Shown here piece by piece: positions 14,430-21,310 of a stretch of 32,575 nt of DNA. This DNA comes from Streptomyces sp. DH37. Its GTDB lineage: Bacteria; Actinomycetota; Actinomycetes; Streptomycetales; Streptomycetaceae. The position numbers and the translations under genes are program-made. A model generated the notes under the pieces. That model ran no database searches. It was not told the DNA's origin and was given only the letters and a program-made list of their open reading frames with translations. The stretch spans positions 1 through 32,575 of the forward strand of contig NZ_JARVKV010000074.1 of assembly GCF_029813835.1 (NCBI RefSeq), given 5' to 3'. Each line of letters opens with the position of its first letter. The first letter of the stretch is position 1.

Positions 14430-15131
14430 CTACGACTGCCTCTGTGCGCCCCCCAGCTCGCCTTTCCATCGGCGATAGAGATCGTGGGGAACACCCAGCG
14501 CGTCCAGCGCGCGGCCGGCGACGAAGTCGACCAGGTCCTGGATGTGGGCCGCCCCCGCGTAGAACGCGGGCGAGGCCGGCAGCACCACCGCCCCCGCCGC
14601 GTCCAGGGAGACGAGGTGCCTGAGCGTCTGGCCGCCGAGCGGCGTCTCGCGCACGGCGACGACCAGCGGGCGGCGCTCCTTGAGCGTGACGCTCGCGGTG
14701 CGCTGGAGCAGGTCCTTGGAGAGCCCGAGGGCGATCCCCGCGACGGACGCGGTGGAGGCGGGGACGACGATCATGCCCCTGGCCGGGTACGAGCCCGACG
14801 ACGGCCCCGCGGCCAGGTCGCCGGCGGGCCAGTGGCGCACGGTGCCGCCGCCCGCGCCCGTCTCCGGATCGGGCTCGGCGATCTCCACGTCGTACGCGTC
14901 CGGCGTGCCGTCCGCGCCGCGGGCCAGCCAGCGCCGCAGGTCCTCGCGCCAGTGGGCGTCGCGGAAGGGGTGGCCGGTCTCGTCCAGCAGGGTGAGCCGG
15001 GAGGCCCGGCTGACCACCAGGTCCACGTCCTCGCCCGCCGCGAGCAGCGCGCGGAGCACCGACGCGGCGTACGGCGTCCCGGACGCCCCGGACACACCGA
15101 CGATCCACGGCCGTCGCACACTGTCCCTCAC
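14430..15131 (-). CDS. ubiX: UbiX-type flavin prenyltransferase of the menaquinone pathway
   Basis: A 233-residue UbiX/Pad1-family protein. Members attach a dimethylallyl group to FMN, giving prenylated FMN for a UbiD-type decarboxylase. The phosphate-binding block GVSGASGTPYA is at 12-22. The block MIVVPASTASVAGIALG and the C-terminal blocks RRPLVVAVRETPLG and VVLPASPAFY are family hallmarks. In S. coelicolor the homologous gene lies beside the UbiA- and UbiD-type genes of the futalosine pathway. Here a lipoprotein and a rhomboid gene separate them. Start: GTG 15131 is seven bases from a TAGGCT hexamer (leaderless). GTG 15119, four codons later, has AGGG and is an alternative. The segment between residues about 85 and 110 is a Gly/Asp-rich insertion. 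Confidence 0.92.
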   Translation of the reverse strand: MRDSVRRPWIVGVSGASGTPYAASVLRALLAAGEDVDLVVSRASRLTLLDETGHPFRDAHWREDLRRWLARGADGTPDAYDVEIAEPDPETGAGGGTVRHWPAGDLAAGPSSGSYPARGMIVVPASTASVAGIALGLSKDLLQRTASVTLKERRPLVVAVRETPLGGQTLRHLVSLDAAGAVVLPASPAFYAGAAHIQDLVDFVAGRALDALGVPHDLYRRWKGELGGAQRQS

Positions 15132-15138
15132 GGCACCG

Positions 15139-15144
15139 AGCCTA
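15139..15144 (-). promoter_or_regulatory. Candidate -10 for leaderless ubiX
   Basis: TAGGCT on the minus strand is seven bases before GTG 15131, which lacks a spaced Shine-Dalgarno. The -35 region is not recognisable. Confidence 0.4.
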
Positions 15145-15226
15145 ACGGCCGCCGCGCCGACCTCCCGCGCCGACCGGGGCACCCTGGACCCTGGCCGCTT
15201 CCGTCCCTGAGTAGTTGGATCGACGC

Positions 15227-16354
15227 ATGCCCCGTACGCCCAGCACGCCCAGCACACCCAGCACGTCCGTCCCGCGCAAGGGCCTGGCAGCCGCCGGCTG
15301 CGCCCTCCTGATCGCCGCCTCCACCGCCTGCGTGGCCCCGCAGGAGCCCGACGCCGAGGCCAGGGCGCGCCAGTCCGTCGAGAGGCTCGGCGAGTGGGAG
15401 ACGGTCTCGGTCACCGCGCGCGTCGAGGCCCCGGCCGACGAGATACACGCCTTCCTGCGGCGCAACCACGACCGGGGCATAGGCCCGGCCGCCTCCCGCA
15501 CCGACGCCCTGCTGCTGTCCCGGATGGAGACGGCGTTCGCGTTCGGCGCGGACGGGCCGCTGAAGGACGTCGGGAGGAAGGACCGGCTCGACACCGCCGC
15601 GGCCGTGAACTTCGGCAGCCTGGACCTGGCCGCCTACAAGTCGATCGGCGACGACTTCTACGTGCGCGCCGACTGGACGAGGCTGGCGTCCGAGACGAAC
15701 CGGAGCCACGAGACGGTGGCCCAGGCCGCCGAGCTGGCCCGGTCCGCGGACGACCTGCCGCCCTCGCTCGCCGCGGCCCGGGACATGCTCAGGGGCCGGT
15801 GGGTGCAGATCGACCCCGAGGAGTTCGACCACTTCGCGCGGGCGGTGGGCGGCACGTACGGCGAGCGCGCCCAGCGGCTGGCCAACAGCGTGGACATCCT
15901 GCAGAGCGCGGCGGCCCAGCACCACGTGGTCGGCGCGGTGCGCCGGGCCCTGGACGACCACGCCGTCTTCCGGGACGCGGGGCGGGCGGACGGCGCCGAG
16001 CGCATCAGGGTGACCCTCCCGGCCCGCGCGGTCGCCCGCGACCTCGCGCGGACGCTGGCGCCGCTGGAGGAGCGCTTCGACGGGATCGGGTTCTCCTGGC
16101 TGGAGCGGGCGCCGGACCGGAGGGTCACCGCGGAGCTGGCGCTGCGCGGCGGCACCCTGTCGGGAATGACGGTGGACCTCGGGGAGTTCACCGAGGAGGA
16201 GGGCTCCGGGAGTTCCGGGAGGCTTCCGCTCACGCTGTCCTTCGCGCCCGGAGCGGCGGTTCCGGTGGAGGCGCCGGCGGGCGCGAGGTGGCTGGACCCG
16301 CAGGACGTGATGGCCGCGGTGCTGTACCGGGAGCTGGGCGCGGCCCGGCCCTGA
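15227..16354 (+). CDS. Predicted exported lipoprotein of unknown function
   Basis: A 375-residue protein. After a TPSTPSTPS repeat, the signal peptide (RKGLAAAGCALLIAAS) ends in the lipobox STAC at Cys35. The mature part is hydrophilic, with an all-charged helical middle and a C-terminal half (DGIGFSWLERAPDRRVTAELALRGG) resembling beta-strand repeats of LppX/LolA-like lipoproteins. I cannot place it in a named family with confidence. ATG 15227 is preferred; a TTG four codons upstream is possible. No good Shine-Dalgarno is visible. It diverges from ubiX with a 95-base spacer and is followed by the rhomboid gene after 176 bases. The first residues are encoded by 9-bp repeats of CCCAGCACG. Confidence 0.8.
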   Translation: MPRTPSTPSTPSTSVPRKGLAAAGCALLIAASTACVAPQEPDAEARARQSVERLGEWETVSVTARVEAPADEIHAFLRRNHDRGIGPAASRTDALLLSRMETAFAFGADGPLKDVGRKDRLDTAAAVNFGSLDLAAYKSIGDDFYVRADWTRLASETNRSHETVAQAAELARSADDLPPSLAAARDMLRGRWVQIDPEEFDHFARAVGGTYGERAQRLANSVDILQSAAAQHHVVGAVRRALDDHAVFRDAGRADGAERIRVTLPARAVARDLARTLAPLEERFDGIGFSWLERAPDRRVTAELALRGGTLSGMTVDLGEFTEEEGSGSSGRLPLTLSFAPGAAVPVEAPAGARWLDPQDVMAAVLYRELGAARP

Positions 16355-16360
16355 CGGGCC

Positions 16361-16386
16361 CGGACCGGAACTTCCGCCACGGTCCG
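16361..16386 (+). terminator. Weak hairpin after the lipoprotein gene
   Basis: CGGACCG (16361-16367) and CGGTCCG (16380-16386) can form a 7-bp stem with a 12-base loop, six bases after the stop. It could be a modest terminator. Confidence 0.35.
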
Positions 16387-16530
16387 TAACGTTCTCCAGT
16401 CGTACGCGGCGGCGAAAGCGGGCAGACCAACGGCAGCGGCGACGGCCGCGGCGGCAGCCGCGGCGACGACTGCCGCGCACACCGCGGCAGCGGCGGCGGC
16501 AGGAGCGGCATCGCACGGGGAGAGGACCGG

Positions 16531-17151
16531 ATGGTGTACGGATCGACGACCGGCGCGGCTCGCACGTCGCGCGCCTCCAGGGCGATGTCGGCGGGCGTGC
16601 TGATGCTGGTCTGGGTGGGCCTGCTGTGGCTGCTGGAGGCCTTCGACGTGGCCACCGGCCACTCCCTCGACCCGTACGGCATCTCGCCGCGCGAGACCGA
16701 CGAGCTGGCCGACATCGTGCCGGCGGCGTTCCTGCACTTCGGCTGGGACCACGTGGCGGCCAACAGCGTGCCGCTGCTGGTGCTGGGCTTCCTCGCGGCC
16801 GTCCGCGGCATAGGCCGCTTCCTCGCCGTCTGCCTGACGATCATCGTCGTCAGCGGCGCCGGCGTCTGGCTGACCGCGCCGGAGAACTCGCTGACGGCGG
16901 GCGCCTCGGGCGTGGTGTTCGGCCTCTTCGGCTATCTGCTGGTCCGCGGCTTCGTCGACCGGGACGCGCTGGACATCACCGTCGGCATCACGGTCGTCCT
17001 GCTCTACGGCTCGATCCTGTGGGGGGTGCTGCCCACCGCCTCGGGCGTCTCCTGGCAGGGCCACCTGTTCGGGCTGATCGGCGGGGTGCTGGCGGCCTTC
17101 TGGTTCCGCCGCTCGGTGCCGGCGGCGCGGACCCGGCGGCAGATCCCCTGA
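16531..17151 (+). CDS. Rhomboid-family intramembrane serine protease
   Basis: A 206-residue polytopic membrane protein with about six helices. The catalytic dyad is visible: Ser126 in GASG (124-127) and His178 in the last helix (WQGHLFGLIGG). The L1/TM2 block HFGWDHVAANSVPLLVLG is typical (His74, Asn78). The length equals the minimal bacterial rhomboid core, with no extra N- or C-terminal domain. Rhomboids cleave membrane-anchored substrates within the bilayer; the substrate here is unknown. ATG 16531 has GAGAGG about five bases upstream. It converges with mqnP, leaving 81 bases without a clear terminator. Its 3' end is followed by a CCGACC-rich repeat-like stretch. Confidence 0.93.
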   Translation: MVYGSTTGAARTSRASRAMSAGVLMLVWVGLLWLLEAFDVATGHSLDPYGISPRETDELADIVPAAFLHFGWDHVAANSVPLLVLGFLAAVRGIGRFLAVCLTIIVVSGAGVWLTAPENSLTAGASGVVFGLFGYLLVRGFVDRDALDITVGITVVLLYGSILWGVLPTASGVSWQGHLFGLIGGVLAAFWFRRSVPAARTRRQIP

Positions 17152-17232
17152 CCGCGGCGGTTCCCCCGATCCCGGCCGTGACCCCGACCCCGACTTCGAC
17201 TCCGACCGTGGCGCGTACGGTCCGCGGGCCCG

Positions 17233-18153
17233 TCAGACCGTGAGGCCGCGCAGCACCAGGTCGAGCAGGGCGCAGCCGAACAGGGCGATCCCGATGAAGC
17301 CGTTGACGGTGAAGAACGCCCGGTTCAGCCGGGACAGGTCGCCGGGCCGCACGATGGAGTGCTCGTAGACGAACGCCGCCACCACGACCGCCAGGCCCGC
17401 CCAGTACGGCGCCCCGGCCCCCGTCAGCGCCCCGTACCAGGCCAGCAGCGCCACGGTGACGGCGTGGGAGCCGCGGGCGCCGTACAGCGCGGCGGCTATG
17501 CCGAAGCGCGCGGGGACGGACCGCACCCCGTGGGCCCGGTCGGCGGCCACGTCCTGGCAGCCGAAGATCAGGTCGAAGCCGCCGATCCACACGCCCACCG
17601 CCAGCCCGAGGACCACCGCCTCCCACGACCAGGCGCCGGTGACCGCGATCCAGGCGCCCACGGGCCCCATGGCCTGGGCGAGCCCGAGGATGGCGTGCGG
17701 GAAGTCGGTGAACCGCTTGCCGTACGGGTAGACCACCATCGGCACCACGGCGACCGGCGCGAGCGCCAGGCACAGCGGGTTCAGCAGGGCTGCGGCCCCC
17801 AGGAAGACGGCGAGCGCGACCAGCGCCCCGGTCCACGCGGTGCGCACCGACAGCGCCCCGGTGACCAGCTCGCGGCCCGCGGTGCGCGGATTGCGGGCGT
17901 CGATCTCCCGGTCGATGATCCGGTTGGCGGCCATGGCGAAGGTCCGCAGGCCCACCATCGCGACGGTGACGAGGAACAGCTCCCACCAGTGGACGGCGCC
18001 GTCGTCGAGGAACATCGCGGTGAGCGCGGCGATGTAGGCGAAGGGCAGCGCGAAGACCGAGTGCTCGATCATCACCAGCCGCAGGAACGCCCTCACCCGT
18101 CCGGCGGAGGGGGCGGGCTGCGGCCCGGTGACGCCCTCGGTGACGGAGCTCAC
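17233..18153 (-). CDS. mqnP: UbiA-type prenyltransferase MqnP
   Basis: A 306-residue integral membrane aromatic prenyltransferase of the UbiA superfamily. It transfers the polyprenyl chain to the 1,4-dihydroxy-6-naphthoate-type intermediate. The two Asp-rich motifs that bind magnesium-diphosphate are present: N77-RII-D81-REI-D85 and D201-VAA-D205. KRFTD (146-150) lies between them, as in family members. About eight hydrophobic helices are visible. The GTG start at 18153 overlaps the UbiD stop by four bases (GTGA), so translation is coupled. Linkage to UbiX- and UbiD-type genes and to the mqn genes identifies it as MqnP rather than a heme- or ubiquinone-specific UbiA. Confidence 0.95.
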   Translation of the reverse strand: MSSVTEGVTGPQPAPSAGRVRAFLRLVMIEHSVFALPFAYIAALTAMFLDDGAVHWWELFLVTVAMVGLRTFAMAANRIIDREIDARNPRTAGRELVTGALSVRTAWTGALVALAVFLGAAALLNPLCLALAPVAVVPMVVYPYGKRFTDFPHAILGLAQAMGPVGAWIAVTGAWSWEAVVLGLAVGVWIGGFDLIFGCQDVAADRAHGVRSVPARFGIAAALYGARGSHAVTVALLAWYGALTGAGAPYWAGLAVVVAAFVYEHSIVRPGDLSRLNRAFFTVNGFIGIALFGCALLDLVLRGLTV

Positions 18154-19601
18154 AGGCCGTACTCCCGCCAGCGGCGGCTGACCTTCTCGGCGGTGTCGGG
18201 ATCGGACAGCACCATGTCCGGCCAGCCCCCGTCGCGCGTGTACCCCTCCTCGGGCCACTTGGCGGTGGCGTCGATGCCCGCCTTGCCGCCCCAGAACTGC
18301 TGGTAGGAGGCGTGGTCGAGGTGGTCCACCGGGCCTTCGGTGAGCAGCAGGTCGCGGGCGTAGTCGGTGTTGCCCAGCGCCCGCCAGGCGACCTCGTGCA
18401 GGTCGTGGACGTCGCAGTCGGAGTCCACCACCACGATCAGCTTGGTCAGCGACATCATGTGCGCGCCCCAGATGGCGGACATCACCTTCTGCGCGTGCTT
18501 GGGATACTTCTTGTCGATCGAGACGATCGCGCAGTTGTGGAAGCCGCCCGCCTCGGGGAGGTGGTAGTCCACGATGTCCGGCACGATGATCTTCAGCAGC
18601 GGCAGGAAGAAGCGTTCCGTCGCCCGGCCCAGCGGCCCGTCCTCCGTCGGCGGGCGGCCCACGACGATGGACTGGAAGACCGGGCGCCTGCGCATCGTCA
18701 CGCAGTCGACGGTCAGCGCCGGGAAGTCCTCCTGGGGCGTGTAGAAGCCGGTGTGGTCGCCGAACGGCCCCTCGGGGAGCATCTTGCCCGGCTCCAGCCA
18801 GCCCTCCAGCACCACCTCCGCGCGGGCCGGGACCTGGAGCGGCACCGTCTTGCAGTCCACCATCTCCACGCGCTTCCCCTGGAGGAAGCCGGCGAACAGG
18901 TACTCGTCGATGTCGCCCGGCAGCGGCGCGGTGGAGGCGTAGGTGACGGCGGGCGGGCAGCCGAAGGCGATGGCGACCGGCAGCCGTTCGCCGCGGCGCG
19001 CGGCGACCTGGTAGTGGTTGCGGCTGTCCTTGTGGATCTGCCAGTGCATCCCGATGGTGCGCCTGTCGTGCCGCTGGAGCCGGTACAGGCCGAGGTTGCG
19101 GATGCCGCTGTCGGGGTCCTTGGTGTGGGTCAGGCCCAGGTTGAAGAAGGAGCCGCCGTCCTTGGGCCAGGTGAACAGCGCGGGCAGTCTCTCCAGGTCG
19201 ACGTCGTCGCCGGTGAGCACCACCTCCTGGACGGGCGCGTCCCTGACCTTCCTGGGCGGCACGTGCGTCATCGCGCCGAGCTTGCCGAAGGCCTCCCGCA
19301 CCCCGACGAAGCCGTGCGGCAGCTCGGGCCGCAGCAGTCCGCCGATCTTCTCGCTGATCTCGTCGTACGACGCCAGGCCCAGGGACTTGAGCATCCGGCG
19401 GTCGGTGCCGAAGACGTTCATCGCCAGCGGCATGTCGGAGCCCCTGACGTTCTCGAAGAGCAGCGCCGGGCCACCGGACTTCTGGACCCGGTCGACGATC
19501 TCCCCGACCTCCAGATGGGGATCGACCTCGGCCTTGATCCGGACGAGGTCGCCGTCGCGCTCCAGGGCCCGCAGCAGCGAGCGGAGATCGTCGTATGCCA
19601 T
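18150..19601 (-). CDS. ubiD: UbiD-type menaquinone biosynthesis decarboxylase (MqnL-type)
   Basis: A 483-residue UbiD-family protein. It needs prenylated FMN from the UbiX partner and removes the carboxylate of the 1,4-dihydroxy-6-naphthoate ring system late in the futalosine pathway. Family blocks are GGPALLFENVRG, MPLAMNVFGT, PARAEVVLEGWL, PEGPFGDHTGFYTP and the C-terminal VDSDCDVHD. Length is normal. ATG 19601 has no clear Shine-Dalgarno; a GATACT hexamer lies seven bases upstream, so a leaderless mRNA is likely. It is coupled to mqnP by a 4-base overlap and diverges from the PLDc_N-type gene. Confidence 0.95.
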   Translation of the reverse strand: MAYDDLRSLLRALERDGDLVRIKAEVDPHLEVGEIVDRVQKSGGPALLFENVRGSDMPLAMNVFGTDRRMLKSLGLASYDEISEKIGGLLRPELPHGFVGVREAFGKLGAMTHVPPRKVRDAPVQEVVLTGDDVDLERLPALFTWPKDGGSFFNLGLTHTKDPDSGIRNLGLYRLQRHDRRTIGMHWQIHKDSRNHYQVAARRGERLPVAIAFGCPPAVTYASTAPLPGDIDEYLFAGFLQGKRVEMVDCKTVPLQVPARAEVVLEGWLEPGKMLPEGPFGDHTGFYTPQEDFPALTVDCVTMRRRPVFQSIVVGRPPTEDGPLGRATERFFLPLLKIIVPDIVDYHLPEAGGFHNCAIVSIDKKYPKHAQKVMSAIWGAHMMSLTKLIVVVDSDCDVHDLHEVAWRALGNTDYARDLLLTEGPVDHLDHASYQQFWGGKAGIDATAKWPEEGYTRDGGWPDMVLSDPDTAEKVSRRWREYGL

Positions 19602-19608
19602 ACGGGCC

Positions 19609-19614
19609 AGTATC
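19609..19614 (-). promoter_or_regulatory. Candidate -10 for leaderless ubiD-mqnP
   Basis: GATACT on the minus strand ends eight bases before ATG 19601 (seven bases between). The same hexamer precedes argS. No Shine-Dalgarno is present. Confidence 0.4.
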
Positions 19615-19735
19615 CGACACCCATTACTCTGGGCGTGTCACGGGTCCTCCTCCGGCTCCGGCCCGGCGTCCCGGGCCACCGGCCCGCGCGGGGCCCGGCA
19701 CCCGCCGCACTACACCCTCCAGGGGGCGTTGCCCA

Positions 19736-20146
19736 ATGCTCAGGCTCCTTCCGACCGTTCTGCTCCTGGCGGTGTGGATCTACGCCTTCATCGACTGCCT
19801 GAACACCTCCGAGAACGAGGCCCGCAAGCTGCCGAAGCTGGCATGGGTGTTCGTCATCCTGCTCTTCCCCCCGGTCGGTCCCATTGCCTGGCTCGCGGTC
19901 GGGAGGCCGCGAAGGAACGCGCCCTACGGCGCCACGCGGGCCGCCGAGCGCCGGTGGGTGGCACCGGACGACAACCCCGAGTTCCTGAAGTCGATCAACG
20001 AGCGCGGACAGCGGCGGCCCGAGCCCGAGAAGCCCGACCCCGGGCAGGAGCCGGGGGACGGGCCGCGCGGGGAGCGGGACCGGGAGCGGGAGCCCGGCAA
20101 GGAGAACGGCGGGCCGGAGGACAACACCCCGCCCGCCGCCTCCTGA
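19736..20146 (+). CDS. Small PLDc_N-domain membrane protein
   Basis: A 136-residue protein. The N-terminal 58 residues hold two membrane helices (LLPTVLLLAVWIYAFIDCL and LAWVFVILLFPPVGPIAWLAV) separated by a short charged loop, the pattern of the PLD-nuclease N-terminal (PLDc_N) domain. No phospholipase HKD motif follows. Instead the C-terminal half is a charged, Pro/Glu/Arg-rich tail, probably disordered. Function is unknown. ATG 19736 has AGGGGGCG about eight bases upstream; the open frame back to 19595 was excluded because that extension is Pro/Arg-rich and overlaps ubiD. The gene is divergent from ubiD and convergent with ccsB. Confidence 0.87.
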   Translation: MLRLLPTVLLLAVWIYAFIDCLNTSENEARKLPKLAWVFVILLFPPVGPIAWLAVGRPRRNAPYGATRAAERRWVAPDDNPEFLKSINERGQRRPEPEKPDPGQEPGDGPRGERDREREPGKENGGPEDNTPPAAS

Positions 20147-20172
20147 GGGGCGCGCCCCCCGCGTCGCGCCCC
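20147..20172. terminator. Bidirectional terminator between PLDc_N gene and ccsB
   Basis: GGGGCGCG (20147-20154) pairs perfectly with CGCGCCCC (20165-20172) over a C-rich 10-base loop. It starts right after the plus-strand stop and 20 bases past the minus-strand ccsB stop. Confidence 0.55.
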
Positions 20173-20196
20173 GGCCGTCACACCCCGGCCGTCACA
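20169..20196. repeat. 14-bp tandem duplication at the ccsB stop
   Basis: CCCCGGCCGTCACA is present twice head-to-tail. The ccsB stop codon lies in the right-hand copy, and the left copy carries the same TCA outside the gene. It looks like a recent slippage duplication. Confidence 0.85.
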
Positions 20197-21310
20197 CCCC
20201 GCCGTAGGAGTGCAGGCCGTTGAAGAAGATGTTGACGCCGTAGTAGTTGAACAGGAAGCACGCGAAGGCGATCAGCGCCAGGTACGCCGCCCTGCGCCCC
20301 TTCCAGCCGGCCGTGGAGCGGGCGTGCAGGTAGCAGGCGTACGCCACCCAGGTGATGAACGACCAGACCTCCTTGGGGTCCCAGCCCCAGTAGCGGCCCC
20401 AGGCGTTCTCCGCCCAGATGGCCCCCGCGATGATGGTGAAGGTCCAGAACGGGAAGACCGCCGCGTTGATCCGGTACGCGAAGCCGTCCAGGGACGCGGC
20501 GCTGGGCAGCCTCTCCAGCACGGAGGTGGCGAAGGCGCCCGGCTTGCCGCCGGCCTCCAGCCTGGCCTCGTAGCGGTCCCGGAACAGGTACATCAGCGTG
20601 GAGACCGCGCCGAGGTAGAACAGGGCGCCGCAGACGATCGCCAGCGAGACGTGGATCCACATCCAGTACGAGTCGAGCGCCGGGACGAGCTGGTCGCTCT
20701 CGGTGTAGAGGACCACGATCGCCAGACCCAGGTCGAGCAGCACGGTGGTGACCAGCGGCAGCCCGATCCAGCGGACGTTCTTCCTCGCCGCCAGGAAGCC
20801 CAGGTAGGCGCCGGCGGCGACCATCGAGAAGGCCGTCGAGAACTCGTACATGTTGCCCCAGGGGGCGCGCTGCACCGACAGGGCGCGGGTGAGCACCGCG
20901 GCGAAGTGCAGCAGGAAGGCCAGGACGGTGAGCGAGACGGCGATCCGGCCGTACAGGTCGCCCTTCTCGTCCCCGCCGGCCGCACCGGGCCCGTCCGGCA
21001 CGTCGGCCCGCCGGCCGGACGCGGAGCGGGTGACGACCTCGGGCCGCTCCAGCACGTCCGTGCCGCCGCCGGTCCGCACGGTGACGGAGACGCCGGCGGT
21101 CCCGGCCCTCCCCGCGGCCCCGGTCCTCCCGGCGCCGCCGGCGGTCAGCGCGGCGGCGGTGCGGGCCACCCTGCTGCGGCTGCCGAACACCCACTCCACG
21201 ATGTGCGCGACGAAGGCCAGGGCGTAGACGGCCATCGCCGACCTGATCAGCAGGTTGCTGAACTCGGCGAGGTTCTCGTTCGCTGCCGCGGCGATGTCCA
21301 CTGGGTTCAC
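20192..21310 (-). CDS. ccsB: Cytochrome c biogenesis protein CcsB (System II)
   Basis: A 372-residue polytopic membrane protein of the CcsA/CcsB (ResC) type. It presents heme to apocytochrome c on the outer face of the membrane together with ResB. The heme-handling WWD motif is WAENAWGRYWGWDPKEVWS near residues 303-321, flanked by conserved His positions (MYEFS block, WMWIHVSLA, TWVAYACYLHAR). Residues about 44-100 form a Gly/Ala/Thr-rich linker between the first helix and the conserved core, longer than usual. The GTG start at 21310 overlaps the resB stop (GTGA), so the two are translationally coupled. It is the last gene of the hemL-to-ccsB run. Confidence 0.95.
   Translation of the reverse strand: MNPVDIAAAANENLAEFSNLLIRSAMAVYALAFVAHIVEWVFGSRSRVARTAAALTAGGAGRTGAAGRAGTAGVSVTVRTGGGTDVLERPEVVTRSASGRRADVPDGPGAAGGDEKGDLYGRIAVSLTVLAFLLHFAAVLTRALSVQRAPWGNMYEFSTAFSMVAAGAYLGFLAARKNVRWIGLPLVTTVLLDLGLAIVVLYTESDQLVPALDSYWMWIHVSLAIVCGALFYLGAVSTLMYLFRDRYEARLEAGGKPGAFATSVLERLPSAASLDGFAYRINAAVFPFWTFTIIAGAIWAENAWGRYWGWDPKEVWSFITWVAYACYLHARSTAGWKGRRAAYLALIAFACFLFNYYGVNIFFNGLHSYGGV

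Noticed and set aside
11842..14478. An 878-codon open frame on the plus strand
   Set aside because: It runs antisense to DUF4229, the acetyltransferase, mqnE and the Lrp gene, all with clear family motifs. Its translation is His/Val/Gly-rich antisense-type sequence with no domain.
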